Positions 20,673-32,278 of a DNA stretch of 38,550 nt are shown one piece after another (the stretch's first letter is position 1; the number at the start of each line of letters is the position of its first letter). A program made the position numbers and the translations under genes. The DNA comes from Amphimedon queenslandica. Its lineage: Eukaryota; Porifera; Demospongiae; Haplosclerida; Niphatidae. The notes under the pieces were generated by a model that saw only the letters and a list, made by a program, of their open reading frames with translations, had not been told where the DNA came from and searched no databases. The stretch spans positions 53,623 to 92,172 of the forward strand of contig NW_003546648.1 of assembly GCF_000090795.2 (NCBI RefSeq), given 5' to 3'.

Positions 20673-20866
20673 GTACAAGGTGTGGCTGTGTGGCCTTCAC
20701 TGCATGATGGCATGTGCAGGTGCAGCTGCAGTGGACCATAGACTACAGCTGCAATGTACACACTATTCTGTACAAGGTGTGGATGTGTGGCCTTCACTGC
20801 ATGATGGCATGTGCAGGTGCAGCTGCAGTGGACCATAGACTACATCTGCGATGTACACACCATTTT
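20673..20866 (+). repeat. 97-bp tandem duplication
   Basis: Copy 1 (20673-20769) and copy 2 (20770-20866) both begin GTACAAGGTGTGG and contain GCAGGTGCAGCTGCAGTGG; they differ at only a few positions. Near-identity implies a recent event. The unit is GC-richer than its surroundings. Confidence 0.9.
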
Positions 20867-20893
20867 TCATCTTCTTGACTGTTGCTAAGGATC

Positions 20894-23211
20894 ATGTCTG
20901 ATAGCGATGAAACTTATGCTCGTTCGTTTGTTGATAATGGCTCAGATGATCAGATGACACTGACAACAGCATAAGCATACTGAATCATCTACCGCCCAGA
21001 AGAGCGCAGCCGCAGACAACTCATTCTACTCCTAAACAACCAATCGGAAAAAACCTCTAGAAGCAGGCAGACTCCAGTTCATCTCAGAGGTAGTGTAGTC
21101 AACAAACAGAATAAAATAACATTACATACAATGATATTAAAGTGACATCTAATAAAATTGGCAGAGTACACAAAGTTTCCATTTATAAGCTTACTAAAGA
21201 GAATGGTGAAGATTTAGAGCTAGTTGATCTATATGATGTTAATGAGGTAATATATGAGGCAAAAAATGGAAGGACATATGATGTCACTATTACAAAAGAT
21301 AATTTATGTATAATTTGGTTACTTTAGCTGTATAAATGCTTGGTAAAGGTTCCTATATTTGAAGGTCAAACCTTAAGTTCATGATTTTAATACCTATGAG
21401 TGCTGTGTCAATTGTAATATAGGTTCAACCTTTTAGTTTTAAATCCTAATGAATGATTACAATCTAAGTAGTTAATGAACATGAAATATTTACATGCATG
21501 TCGGTGAAAGGTAAAAAGTTCATCAGCAGGCTCCCAAACGGAAAGAAGTAACAACATCATATGACTTTTAAAAAGCCTTTTTAAACTAGCAAAAGTAATG
21601 GTAATAATTGAAAATGTAATTGATGTAAAAGCTTATCAAGAACACAAAATGCTACAAAGTCTGCTGCATCTATGAATAAGATGAATGTAAAGAATTACAA
21701 AAGGAAAACCAAATAATTCATAATTCAGCTAGTACTGTCCCTAAGTACCTATTGTTTGTAAAAAGGCCTTAACTGAATTGATAATTTACAAGCTATAGCA
21801 ATTAATTTTACCGTTGTCTCATACTAAAAAATCCAGGTTGTTAATGAGTCACAGGAGTTTGTTATGAACAATACTACAACAGGTAAAATTAAAGGTACTT
21901 GTATCATTTGCCTTACAGTTTTATTACTGATTGTTAATATTAAAAAAGGATTGACTACTATAGGAACAAAAAGACAACATTCTCAATCAGCTAGTCAAAG
22001 GAGACCTAAGAAAAGTTGCATAGAACACGAAGTGTGTTGGCATTTGTTTGTAGCTTAATTTAAAACTGACAGGATGATGACACTAAATCTTTAATACAAG
22101 AAACAAATGTTTATTTACAAGGAGGATAATCAAAATCAATCACTTCATCAAGGCAATCTAATGTTGTGGTAACAGTTATAGTGTATGTAGGAACACAAAA
22201 TGATACACATAATTGAGCCAATGTAATTATTGTGAATAATTAGTTTATTGTGAAAAGGCCTTCATTGAATTGATGTTTTCACAATCTGGAACAGTTAATT
22301 GTACAATTCCCTCATGCAATATTTAAACAAAATCCAGGTTGTAAATGAGTCACAGGAATTTGTTATTAACAATGGAATAGGTACTACTAAAGGCACTTGT
22401 ATATATTTGTCTTCAAGTTTTATTACTGAATTGACTTATATGAAAGGAACAATGAGACAAAATTCTGAATCAGCTAGTCAAAGCAGACGTAAGAAGAGTG
22501 GCATAGAAAATGAAGCAAGTTGGCGTTAATTGTTACGTTAAATTTGAATACTGACAGTATGACTTACTCCATGATCACTCTAAATCTTTATTAGAAGAGG
22601 CAACCGTTATTTTTGAAGGAGGATCATCAAAATCAAGTATTTTATCAAGGCAATCTAATATTGTGGTATGCTTATACATGTAAATATAGTGTATGTTGTA
22701 ATGTAACTAATGAAGTGTGACAGTGTAAAAATATTCCTACAATTGTCTAGGAATATTTATAGGACCTACTATGGACAATGCAAACAACTAATAATTAAGG
22801 CTAACCAATTATTATAAAACATTACATTAAAAATTAGTCTAGATGTACTATGCGATGCTACAATTTTATTGGATGTTTTAATAGGAACTACTTATATAAA
22901 TTGATAAAAAGTTAGAATACTTCATGCAAAAAATGCAGAACATAAATGTTGCTAAGAAAGAAAATGATGAAGACTCTGATTTTATGGTAAGTTAAATATG
23001 TATTTTTCTTAATAAGTTCATTGTGCAGTGGAATGGATACAATCTCAACAATATGGAAGCTAGAGATGCTAATGCTTATGCTAGAGTATTGCTAGAAAAG
23101 TTATTTACAAAAGAACAGAAAAGAGGGATATTATTTCAGAGGAAAAAAAGTGCTCGTACTCAATTAGATTCTGAGAGTGAAGCTGATATTTCATTAGTTA
23201 TTATACATTAG
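20894..23211 (+). CDS. Spliced gene of host type, possible BEN-like domain
   Basis: A candidate start at 20894 gives MSDSDETYARSFVDNGSDDQ, an acidic N-terminus, but the frame breaks after about 26 codons. Further open segments are 21142-21327 (KIGRVHKVSIYKLTKENGED then LELVDLYDVNEVIYEA), two tandem copies of an exon block (VVNESQEFV at about 21837 and 22337, SASQ-R-KKS at about 21982 and 22477, and a QG/RQSN segment), a short exon ending DEDSDF near 22984, and a last exon after an AG at 23028-23029. That exon reads WNGYNLNNMEARDANAYARV, LLEKLFTKEQKRGILF and RKKSARTQLDSESEADIS, with a stop at 23209-23211. The (A)xxLLxxLFTxEE pattern followed by LD resembles the second half of a BEN domain, a DNA/chromatin-binding fold. 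The exon joins are inferred and some frames clash, so it may be a decaying gene. Confidence 0.4.
21752..22669 (+). repeat. Tandem duplication of an exon-containing block (unit about 495 bp)
   Basis: 21752-22171 and 22244-22669 share, in order, AAAAGGCCTT, CCAGGTTGT(T/A)AATGAGTCACAG, a TTTTATTACTGA block, TCAGCTAGTCAAAG, and GGCAATCTAAT(G/A)TTGTGG. The copies differ by substitutions and small indels, so the duplication is old. Coding-like segments are kept in both copies while the sequence between them drifts. Confidence 0.75.
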
Positions 23212-23499
23212 TGTCAATTAGGTACATAAGCACTTTTTTAGGCTGCTAGGATTCTAAATTTCCTGGATATGACTTCTCACGAGTTCAGCATACAATTAAT
23301 CATAAATATAGAGACGTCAAACATTAAGTAATGGTCTGTATTTAGAATTCTTAGGCAGTTTAATGAGTCTAATACATTTATTTCACTTGGACGTAATTAT
23401 TGATTTTCTTTTACAATGTTAATAATTATAATTATTATTACAATGCAAAATCATTCATAATCATGTTAAGTTTTCACTAAGATTAGCAAAGGTTATTAT

Positions 23500-23760
23500 T
23501 AGCATCATGGTCATTAAAGACCAAACAATATCTTTCTTCCAAATTTAAAGAAGATCAGGCAAGAAAAAGGCAATAATTCTTGTATGATCTTGTAGCAAAA
23601 CGTTGCATAATCATCACCAAAGATTAATGCAAGATCATGTTTGATCACAGTTAATTCTTAGCATCACAATCATAAGTGACCACACAATATCTTTGTTCAA
23701 AATTCCAAGATCTTGTAAGAAAAATCCAAGATTCTTACATGAATTTGAAAAGAAATCACG
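23500..23760 (+). repeat. Degenerate tandem repeat, period about 159 bp
   Basis: AGCATCA(TGG/CAA)TCAT occurs at 23501 and 23660. Each is followed by a similar ACCA(A/C)ACAATATCTTT block and then an AAGATC...AAGAAAAA stretch. Two diverged units are visible. Confidence 0.5.
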
Positions 23761-23899
23761 TCAGATCTTGCTTACAATTTTCACAAGGGTCATAACCCAT
23801 ACCAAAATACATAAAACATCTCATAATACTCTCCATCTTAATAAATACTCTTTTGCTAAGACTAAAGTGATATGAATCCTAGGCAGATGTAAAGTGGCA

Positions 23900-24690
23900 A
23901 CTCCTACCGCGTAATGCAACTACTTATCTAGGAGCTGCAACACAACATTAGGTACATTTAAGAAAGAAATTAATTTAGTCACAACAATCTAAATCCAGAA
24001 TTGCCCTAATTATATTGCACATTCCAATATCAAGAAAAGTATTGCTGAATCAGCAATTCATTTCTAGCTGTAATTACCTGTAAAGCATAGTAATAGAAAC
24101 ATCAAAAGCAAGCAATGTAAACTCACTGGCTAATAACAACAATAGTACAAAAAATAAAGAACAAACTTTATTAGTAATCACATCAGCTTTTATATTCCTT
24201 GTAACCCCATTATACATCCTATAAATCAAACTATAAGAGGAATAATATTGCCTGCATGATAATCGTGAAGCGTTACAAGTACAAAAATGCACTACCAATC
24301 TACTACATGTACAATACACTGTGATAAACATGTACATGTATATGCATGATACACCTTATGTTTGTCACAGATGTACTTTTGAGTCTCATTCCAAGTCAGA
24401 CGTCACTCTTCAACACCACATTGTAGTCCTTGTGCCAAGTACCTGTATAAAGCATGAATGTGACATATATAATAATAATGATAATGTTAGGAATTACAAT
24501 GTTTCTGTTCGGTCATACATGTATGTGCATGCATGTATTTTAGACAAAATAATGCTTACTAATGCTATCCTCAGTTAAGATACTTTCATGACATGCTTAA
24601 TATCCAATGACATTATTTACCTGAAGAAATTCCAATGTGCAAACATTTTTTTGTTAAGGACAACATGCAAATGTTAAAACAATCATCAAC
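23900..24690. other. Unassigned DNA
   Basis: Only short random frames on both strands are present, with several ACATGTACATG-like motifs around 24310-24340. No element could be assigned. Confidence 0.4.
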
Positions 24691-24694
24691 AAGA

Positions 24695-24880
24695 GATGCG
24701 CAACATCAGCTGGCAAGCATATAATATGCATACAGCACCATCATTCAAATGTGCTACATCAGCTGGCAAGCCTTAACATAATGCGCACAGCATTGATGGC
24801 AGCATAATGCGCGACATCAGCTAACAAGCATTAACATATAAGTAATGTGCACAGCATTGACGGCAGCATTAACATGTATG
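24695..24880 (+). repeat. Short tandem repeat, period about 57 bp
   Basis: (GCGC/GTGCT)ACATCAGCT(GG/AA)CAAGC occurs at about 24697, 24752 and 24809. GCGCACAGCATTGATGGCAGC recurs as GTGCACAGCATTGACGGCAGC. Three imperfect units are present. Confidence 0.7.
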
Positions 24881-24889
24881 ATGATCATT

Positions 24890-25498
24890 AATATATGTAC
24901 TAAATCACTGCTTGAATGATACTACATGTACAAGTATAATAACAACTTTCATAGTTACTCTAAAATTTGTCTTGTCCTTCAAAATTTTTCAGCAGTGCCC
25001 AGATCCATAAGCACGTGTTTGTTATAAACATGTAGAATAAGCCACGAACAAAATCCAGATAAGATTCATCCCTTCCAAACCCTCTGTCTTACATAAAATG
25101 ATAGTCACACAATTTTGAAATTAATGCTAAAATCAAAATAACAGTAAACCTCTTTCACACCCTCCCTGTCCATTACAGTAATCAATATTCACTGTTATAT
25201 ACATTGATAAATCTCACTTCCTGAATGCAGTATGATCGCTTGATACTGAGCATTACTGGTTCATATGCAGAAATGGTTTTCACAAACTCAGACATCACTC
25301 ACAATGTACTACCAGTGAAATAGAAGTGACACTAAACAATTAATGTTTTTAAGAAGATGAATCTCCCATTCTCCATGCCCACTTTCCATCAACAATCAAT
25401 GCTTAAGATATATTAATAAACCTAACGGCTTGGAAATGATTAGTACCAACATGTTTCAAATACAAAGTAGATATAGCAGAAGAATATAGAACATTAAA
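24890..25498. other. Unassigned DNA left of the Helitron
   Basis: No coding or repeat signal could be supported between the 57-bp repeats and the Helitron boundary. Confidence 0.4.
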
Positions 25499-25512
25499 GG
25501 GGCGAGCCTGAG
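25499..25512 (+). repeat. 3'-side terminal inverted repeat of the Helitron
   Basis: GGGGCGAGCCTGAG matches the reverse complement of the end at 32286-32298 over 13 bases. It stands out as GC-rich in an AT-rich setting, and the next GC-rich copy of this motif lies at the opposite boundary. Confidence 0.6.
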
Positions 25513-25812
25513 AAAGCAGCTGTGTAGATCTATGCAAATGATCATATAAATTGAGTACATAAATATGATTAAAAATTTGACAAAATAAAATTACAAAGTT
25601 ATGTAGTCTAGTCTGTATAATTACTGTTATTGTTTTGCTGTGGTATTGCGCTCCATTTTGAGGGAACAGTGGCCAGCACTGTCACGAAAAAGTGCCACTG
25701 CTTTGCTGGCACCCCAGACCACCACCCACCTACATAGAAAAGAGATGTGAATTATGACAAATCAAAGAAAAAGAATGTTACCCTTTAAAGGCCAAATAAC
25801 AAATGATGCTAG

Positions 25813-26163
25813 TACTAGAGGTATAATCCATGTTGCTTGTCTCTATTTGACCTTGGTCTTCTGATGACCAGCATACCCATTGTCTGCTTACCTATATCTT
25901 CCTCATCGGATGACCAGCTTAACCTGTGATACTAGACGTATAATCCATGTTGCTTGTCTCCATTTGACTTTGTTCTTCTGATGACCAGCATACCCATTGT
26001 CTGCTTGCCTATATCTTCCTCATCCGATGACCAGCTTACCCTGTGGTACTAGAGGTATAATCCATGCTGCTTGTCTCCATTTGACTTTGGTCTTCTGATG
26101 ACCAGTATACCCATTGTCTGCTTGCCTATATCTTCCTCATCCAATGACCAGCTTACCCTGTGG
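25813..26163 (+). repeat. Minisatellite, three units of 117 bp
   Basis: Units start at 25813, 25930 and 26047 with TACTAGA(G/C)GTATAATCCATG and end near GACCAGCTTACCCTG(T). They are close to identical. Although 117 is a multiple of three, each frame I checked on both strands has a stop in every unit, so it is not a coding repeat. A shorter internal motif (ATGACCAGC) recurs within units. Confidence 0.92.
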
Positions 26164-26304
26164 TATGACTAACATGGTCATTTCATCCTCTCAGGTGACC
26201 GGCATACGTACTGTATGACTTCCGTGGTCACCTCAGATGACCTGCATATACAATGTATGGCTACTATTGATCATCTCTTTTCTGCACTGACACAAGGCAA
26301 GCTG

Positions 26305-26545
26305 CTAACCACCACCCACAGCGTGTATGATTAACAGCATTACCAAATGAACAGACTTCATAGGAAGCCAAGTCTGTCAATGCTAACCTGTCAGCCACCA
26401 CCCACTGCGTGTATGACTAACAGATTAACAGACAGCCTCTAAGAGGGAGGGCCTTCTTTCTCATCCTTTCTTCACTGAACTAAGCAAACTGTCAGTGCTA
26501 GCTGTATAGCCACCACCCACAGCGTGAAATGACTAACAGAATGAC
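26305..26545 (+). repeat. Imperfect repeats around CCACCACCCAC(A/T)GCGTG
   Basis: The core CCACCACCCACNGCGTG followed by (TATGA or AAATGA) and (TT/CT)AACAG appears near 26309, 26395 and 26510. A related CCACCACCCACC lies near 25720. Each is preceded or followed by a GACAG or AACAGACTT block, which suggests an older array of roughly 90-115 bp units. Confidence 0.7.
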
Positions 26546-26799
26546 AGCATTGCCACATGAACAGACTTAAAAGGAATGGCCTTCTACATGTGTGTACATG
26601 TATCCTTTCCTCCTTTGAGGTGTGTCGGTCTTTGTCTTCCTTCTGATATACCTCTAGTACTAGCAATTATGTCTTGGGTTTAAACTAATCTATATTAGTG
26701 GGAGTAAAAATGAGTAATCTGCAAGTAAATGTTTCTTATATTTAATCAATGTTGGTTTTGGCTTGTATTTACTACTACTTAAGAAACTAAATATATACT

Positions 26800-27060
26800 T
26801 TCAGTAAAGTGGGGAGGAGAAAGGAAAGAGCAAAAAAATGAAGGAAAAAAGGAGAATATGCATGTTACATGTATAACATATGTACATTAGATTTAGAAAG
26901 AGGAGAGGATGCAAGTTACATGTACATTAGATTAATTGGAAGAGGGTGGAACATTAAAGAAGAGTGGAGGGTGCATGTTACAGGTATGAGAGAGAGGACA
27001 AGTAGATTAAGAAAGAGGGAGAGACTGTATGTACATGTAGATTAAGAAGGCAACCAAGTA
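26800..27060 (+). repeat. Purine-rich degenerate tandem repeat
   Basis: AGAGGAGAGGATGCAAGTTACATG and relatives (GGAGAATATGCATGTTACATG, GAGTGGAGGGTGCATGTTACAG, GAGGGAGAGACTGTATGTACATG) recur about every 55-60 bases, each followed by a TTAGATTAAGA-like stretch. The + strand is strongly purine-rich here. It lies just past the 3' end of the helicase gene. Confidence 0.65.
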
Positions 27061-27190
27061 AAGGTGTTAAACGAATATTATTAAAGATTAAATATGTGGA
27101 TCTGTGATGAAGTACTTATCTTATTTCAAAGGAAACTTTATTTCATTGTCCACTTTTCTTCTCCCTCCTATGGTGATAGTGAAGACTGTG

Positions 27191-29076
27191 TCATCCACTC
27201 CATCGATGATTAATCTCCATATGTTCATTCTCATGAACAGCCTGTGGAGATAGTGTCCTGACTTCTACATGGACATCCATTGACTCTTCCTCCATTACCT
27301 TCAAGAGGTGGTCCTTCTTGAAGAGACAGTAGTCGTTAATCCTCCTCCTTTCTCTCATGAAAACGACAACTTCTAGCAATGCTAGTTAGTCGTTTGAGAG
27401 GAAATGGTGGTACAAATAGAATGTCACTCAACTTCCTTACTCTTAAGCAGGTGACGAATGACAATCCACAAGAGAACTCATTCCCTACGTCAATGACCAC
27501 TTAGACCAGAGTGAGTCTTTGAGATTTGTGTATTGTCACTGCTAGAGTGGTAGTTGATGGCGTGAATATTGACCACCTGAAGAAGACCAACTTCGCCATA
27601 ATAGAGTGATTGGTACTGTTCCGTTGTACATATTTGGTCCTGAATAGTGATCAAACTGTACCATCACAGCCAATGGTAGGGCAGGTAGTTTGTCTCTCAG
27701 GTAACAGATAGCTTCAATTGTTCTAGATCCAAACCACCAGCATCAGGAGATGCACTGCTTGCATTGGCTCCAGTGTGTACTGCCTTAATCTCAGCAATAG
27801 GATGGCCACATTCCAATAATCCATTAGCATTGTAGTCAGCAACATCTTCAACCATTGGGAATGGTCTAAGAGCATTAACAAAGGGAGACTGATTTGTTAT
27901 TCTGGTTGGTGTCTGTTCCATGAGATGTTCCCAATTTTGTTGTTTAAGCATTTGTAAGGCAAAGAAGAATTTCACGGAATCTGATTTGTTCAGGATCCTG
28001 TCCAGACTGTCTCATCACTTGCGTCAGAGTGAAAGCTTTAGTGAATTGACTATAAGCTCTGTACCCCTGGTCTGCAAGATCTGAACTTGTCTGTGTGGTA
28101 TAGAGAGGAAGTCCAAACACTGGCTGTAGTTGGCCAAAGTCTCCAAAGAGTAAGACAGAGCACCAACCAAACAGTACCTGTGACTTGTGAGGAAAGGCTT
28201 GTCTCAACCTCCTGTCAATCATCCCAAATGTCTTCCTAGAAACCATCGACAACTTATCAATGAGATACTTGATGTTTGACAGCTCTTCCTGGATGTTCTG
28301 TAGGTTGATGCCTTCCATATCCTTGAAGTCACCCCTCTCTGGTAGGTGTAGGAGACTGTGTAGTGTCCTCCCTTCAATAATAAAAGCTGCCACTCCTGTT
28401 GGTGCTGCTACTTTAAGACTGGTACCAAGCAATAGCCTCAAACAGTTGACGAGATATGATTACTAGTACCAGCTGTACCATTGACAATGATGTGTAGTGG
28501 ATCATCATCACCTCGTTCAAAGTGAACCTTTATTGTGTCATACACATCACGCTGCCTTCCTTGAAGATTGTCAGGTATAGCAGTGGTGGTGAATGGAGTT
28601 GGTGTGGTTCTCTGTTTCTCCTGTGCAATGAAACTGGCTGCTTCTTCAATGTTGGGATATAATTGTGCCTCTGCTAATCAGTCATAATCCTGTGATGAAT
28701 ATACATCAGGTTGGAGTTGACTGACACATTCATAGATCAGCATCTACTCCTCTTGTGCTCTCTGATGTTGTTTCTGTTGTTGATCATCTTGTGAACTCTA
28801 TAAATAAATAATAGTTATTCAACAATAAGAAATTAACATTAATAAAATAACAATGGTAATGTAGATGAAAATACACACGAAATTGAGGAACAATAAAACA
28901 TACCTTTTCATCTCCTTAGTGGTCTCTGTTTGACTGAAGTGCTGCTGTAGCCTGAGTATATACTCCTCAAGGGATTGAGGAACATTTCCAGACGGAAGGA
29001 AATCAGCAAACGCCTCAGTGAAGGAGTTGAAGCCAGTCTTTAACTCATTAATGTCTCTGAATGGTTTGTGCTGCAT
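27191..29076 (-). pseudogene. Helitron helicase part (PIF1-like), inactive
   Basis: Reading leftward: a linker with HKPFRDINELKTGFNSFTEAF (29055-28990), VYDTIKVHFERGDDDPLHII (about 28545-28490), then the Walker A region (28480-28455) reading NGTAGTSN. The usual GTAGTGK is disrupted by a substitution and a one-base loss. LLLGTSLKVAAPTGVAAF follows, then LIDKLSMVSRKTFGMIDRRL (about 28250), where the Walker B Asp-Glu is Asp-Lys, and VLLFGDFGQLQPVF (about 28130). Then come QVMRQSGQDPEQIRFREIL, a one-base-type shift near 27960, ALQMLKQQNWEHLM, LPALPLAVMVQFDHY (about 27665) and CGLSF-RVRKLSDILFVPPFPLK (about 27470-27395) near the C-terminus. The helicase unwound DNA during rolling-circle transposition. 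The broken Walker motifs and stops show it is dead. Confidence 0.85.
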
Positions 29077-29082
29077 CAGAGA

Positions 29083-32000
29083 CTAACAGCAGTACTGTTC
29101 ATAGTTGGGACCTGGCGAACAATATGATTTGGGAGTGACTATCACTTCTTTACTCCTCATCTTTGGTTCATTACCAAACTCCTTCGGTACTGTGTACTGA
29201 CAAATGAAATCCAATAGAGTGATTGAGTTGAACTGTGAAGTGGTTGGATGTGATGTATAGTGATTCAACACAGAATGAGCTGTCACCCTCTCTCCCTCTT
29301 CTGTATTGTTTTGAACTTCTCTAGAGCCATTAAGACTGAGGTTGATGAAACTCCTTGATGCTTTGTACAAGGGGAGTTGTAATAGGAGGTGACAGGTTTC
29401 TTGTGCTAAAAAGTCCCTCTCTCCAAAGCTGTTGATGAGGAGCTTCTGGACAGCTTTGAGTGATGGATTACCTTCTTTCAAAGAACAAGCAATGTTGGTA
29501 AAAGTATCCCTCAAAGACTGAGACCTAGTCTCACTTTTGGTGACATACATGGTGCAGTACTGAACAACCCTGTTCTTTGATACAATGTACTGCATGTCCA
29601 CATTAGCACGCCAGGATGTTATTTGAATGGGATTGAAGCTGTTAAGCATCCCATCATTACATGCAGTGAGAATTACAGGCTCCTCTTCAGTGATGTTGAT
29701 GGTGATTTATGCCTTAAGATTTTTAGCAAATTCAAACCGAAACTCCTGCTTTCCATTACGTGTACGGAGACAGTAGGACTTTGAACAGCAAGTGTGTTGT
29801 TGGCATGTGGCTATTAGATCAGTCAAGTCTTCTTCAAAATCTGTTACTTCTGAGTATGGCTTGTTACAGTTATGTCAATCAACTGTAGGGGGTGGAGCAT
29901 CACTAAAATTACTGCCATCAGGAAGGACAGCAGGATTAATGGTAGAGATTATCTCTTCAGCATACTCATTGATCTGTTGTTCAGTTGACTCCACAAGATC
30001 AGGTTGTGATGATAGAAGGTTCTCGACATTAAGAGCATTGGGTAGCCAAGCTAGTCCATGTACATGAGGGCTACTACGATGTTGCCACTCAAACCTCATC
30101 CAGTAGTCTGTGGCTTTTAGAGTATGGATATAAAAAGCATCAACAAACTTCAGAATTCTATAGTAGAAGAACCAGTCGGCTAAAGCAGAGTTATCAATAA
30201 CAGCTTTCACACGAGCCTGCTGGATCTTCAGGACAAATGAGGTTGGCTAACTCTGACCACTGGTGATCAGCAGCACTGTGAGTGAAGAAGATGGTGGGCA
30301 ATCCCTGAGAGTCTATCATAGCAATGAGATGGTTCCTCTCTCTAAACCAGTACTGCATGGTGCCACGTAGACTTGTCCCATAATGAACGACTTTATTTGA
30401 GAACCTTTCTCCTTCACAACCGATCATGTCACGAAAATCATCTACAGTAAGATGAGCTTCACCAGGATGTTGTCTGATGTAAATTTGACCAGTGGCATTA
30501 GCACGCCATCGTATCTCAGTGTGAAGACCAAAGAAACGAAAGCGAGGGAGCTTAGCGAATCTTCTATCATCTTACTTTATAAGGTGAGTGAAGTAATGAC
30601 CAGCTGTAATGCCATTCATTTGAGTACCATTAAAATAAGCAGCACCTAATAAAATGTCAATTTATCATGGCATAATTATACAGTCTTACCAGTAGGAAAT
30701 AGAATAGGGAATGCCATTGAGAAGTATCCCTCAGTCTGGAACTCATTGATAGGAGTCCCTCCAATGCTGGGCCACATGAGAAGAGATGACTGTGGCTGTC
30801 CTAATGATTACATTGCTTGCTCAATGGTTTCCCTCTCAGTAGCTGGTGGGGCAGCATTAGGTACATCTTCAGTGGTGGTAGTGTCATTAGATGTTGTTCC
30901 GCTTTGAAACTCTACTGGCTGAAATGTACAGAGGTCAGAGAGGTCTCCGTCCTCAGGTAGCATGGCCAATGTGTCCTGATCCAAACTAACTCCAATCTTC
31001 TGATAGTAGACATTATTGGCCATCAACCAAGTCAGAGATTCTTTGACGAATCTCCTGCAAACTTGAAAGTCCTTGTGTGTCCTCTCACTTTCCTTGCAAA
31101 CAACCACAATATTGATCTCAGTTGGCAGGCGGGGTAATCTTGTGGCAAAGGACTTGATGTCTTGTGGAAAGTTGATGACATGTCCACTATAGTCACACTG
31201 TCCATGAAGTAGCCTGTAAATGGACATAACAGGCATAATAGCAGACACCAACATTTCCTCTGCTTGTGATAAATCCTAATATAATAAAAATAATAATACA
31301 TGCATCAAAGTGACATTGTATGTGGCTTTCTCATTGCCGTATAAACAGACCTCCCACTAATATACCACTAGTATCAAATTAATTATAAAAATGAATTACA
31401 TAACTATACCTGTAACTGTGGTGGTACTGGTCCTGGGTTTATGTTGTTTCCAGATGAGTAGAGCTTAGGAATGTGCTTGTCAGTAGCACACCTACGGCAT
31501 TCATTGACTCTATTTGGCTGTCTGGAAACTGACATGTTTGGAAACTGTTCCAAACATGTTTCATAGGTCAAGAAAGTGAGAGATGAAATACTTTCATGAA
31601 ATCCCACCATTTCACTTAGATTAGTAGATTGAAACTCCTGATCCTCCCTTGATGTTCTGTCTCTTCTTTACTGAGACCTGCTTCTGTCAGCTGCTATACG
31701 GTAGTCTCTATCAGCAGGTGTCTCCTACTCTCTTCTTGACTCAGACCTGCTTCTGTCAGCTGCTAGACGGTGGTCTCTAACAGCAGGAGTCTCGTTAGCT
31801 CTTCTTGATCGAGCCCTTCTTCTCTCCTGACTGGCGTCTCGGTGAGCCCTGTCTCTCAGTCTTCTTGCGGCTAGCCTAGCTTATCTCTCCAGGAGTCTCA
31901 GCATCTCTGTGAGCTCTGTCTGCGGCTCTTATAGGGGCTAGCCTAGCTTCTCTCTCTTCAAAAGTCTCAGCATCTCTACGAGCTCTAGCTGCAACTCTTC

Positions 32001-32100
32001 TCATAGCCTGCCTGGCTCCTCTTGCTTCAGGATTCTCTGTGGCCAGTCTCTGGCTGTAGAGCTCCCTACGACGACTCTTACGAGCTTCTTCTTGATTCAT
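29083..32100 (-). pseudogene. Helitron N-terminal and Rep (HUH nuclease) part, broken
   Basis: The ATG at 32100 gives MNQEEARKSRRRELYSQRL, followed by about 140 residues of Arg/Ala/Glu repeats (to about 31680), then a Cys motif (ECRRCATDKHIPKLYSSGN, 31515-31460). A DUF6570-like part has EMLVSAIMPVMSIYRLLHGQ and YSGHVINFPQDI (31260-31160). The Helitron N domain includes GLPTIFFTHSAADHQWSELA (30310-30245). The HUH motif HVHGL is at 30052-30066, within RFEWQHRSSPHVHGLAWL. The Rep tyrosine motif YCTMYVTKSE lies at about 29530-29560, with both Tyr present. Stops near 31873, 31260 and 29710, plus frame changes, break the gene. Rep nicks one strand and joins element ends. This is the 5' part of one Rep-helicase gene with 27191-29076. 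A small intron is likely near 30660-30690. Confidence 0.85.
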
Positions 32101-32278
32101 TTCTCTGACTTCACTGTAAAAAATGCCGCCACGTGCAAAATTGCTGAATACTGATTATTTTTTGTTGCAAGCATATGGCTTACATTGGCTTGTGTGCATG
32201 CACGTGAGCAAAATTATAGTTAGAGTATAGTTAGAGAATTCTACTGCCCGTACAGACAGACGTTTTCTCCCATTAGTG

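Larger units (their letters stand above)
25807..26665. mobile_element. 859-bp element with 19-bp inverted ends around minisatellites
   Basis: TGCTAGTACTAGAGGTATA (25807-25825) recurs perfectly inverted at 26647-26665. Between them are three 117-bp tandem units and a second array with CCACCACCCAC. The inverted ends could mark a MITE inside the Helitron 3' region, or the ends of the array itself. No target duplication was identified. Confidence 0.55.

Noticed and set aside
24074..24578. Overlapping open frames on both strands as genes
   Set aside because: They overlap tail to tail in repeat-like ACATGTACATG sequence with no domain and high Tyr/Ser/Cys content typical of random AT-rich DNA.
23500..24880. 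CRISPR-like array
   Set aside because: Repeats are imperfect, of different periods and without regular unique spacers, and the DNA is eukaryotic.
25813..26163. The 117-bp units (39 codons) as a coding tandem repeat protein
   Set aside because: The frames examined on both strands contain stops in each unit, so length divisibility by three is coincidental.
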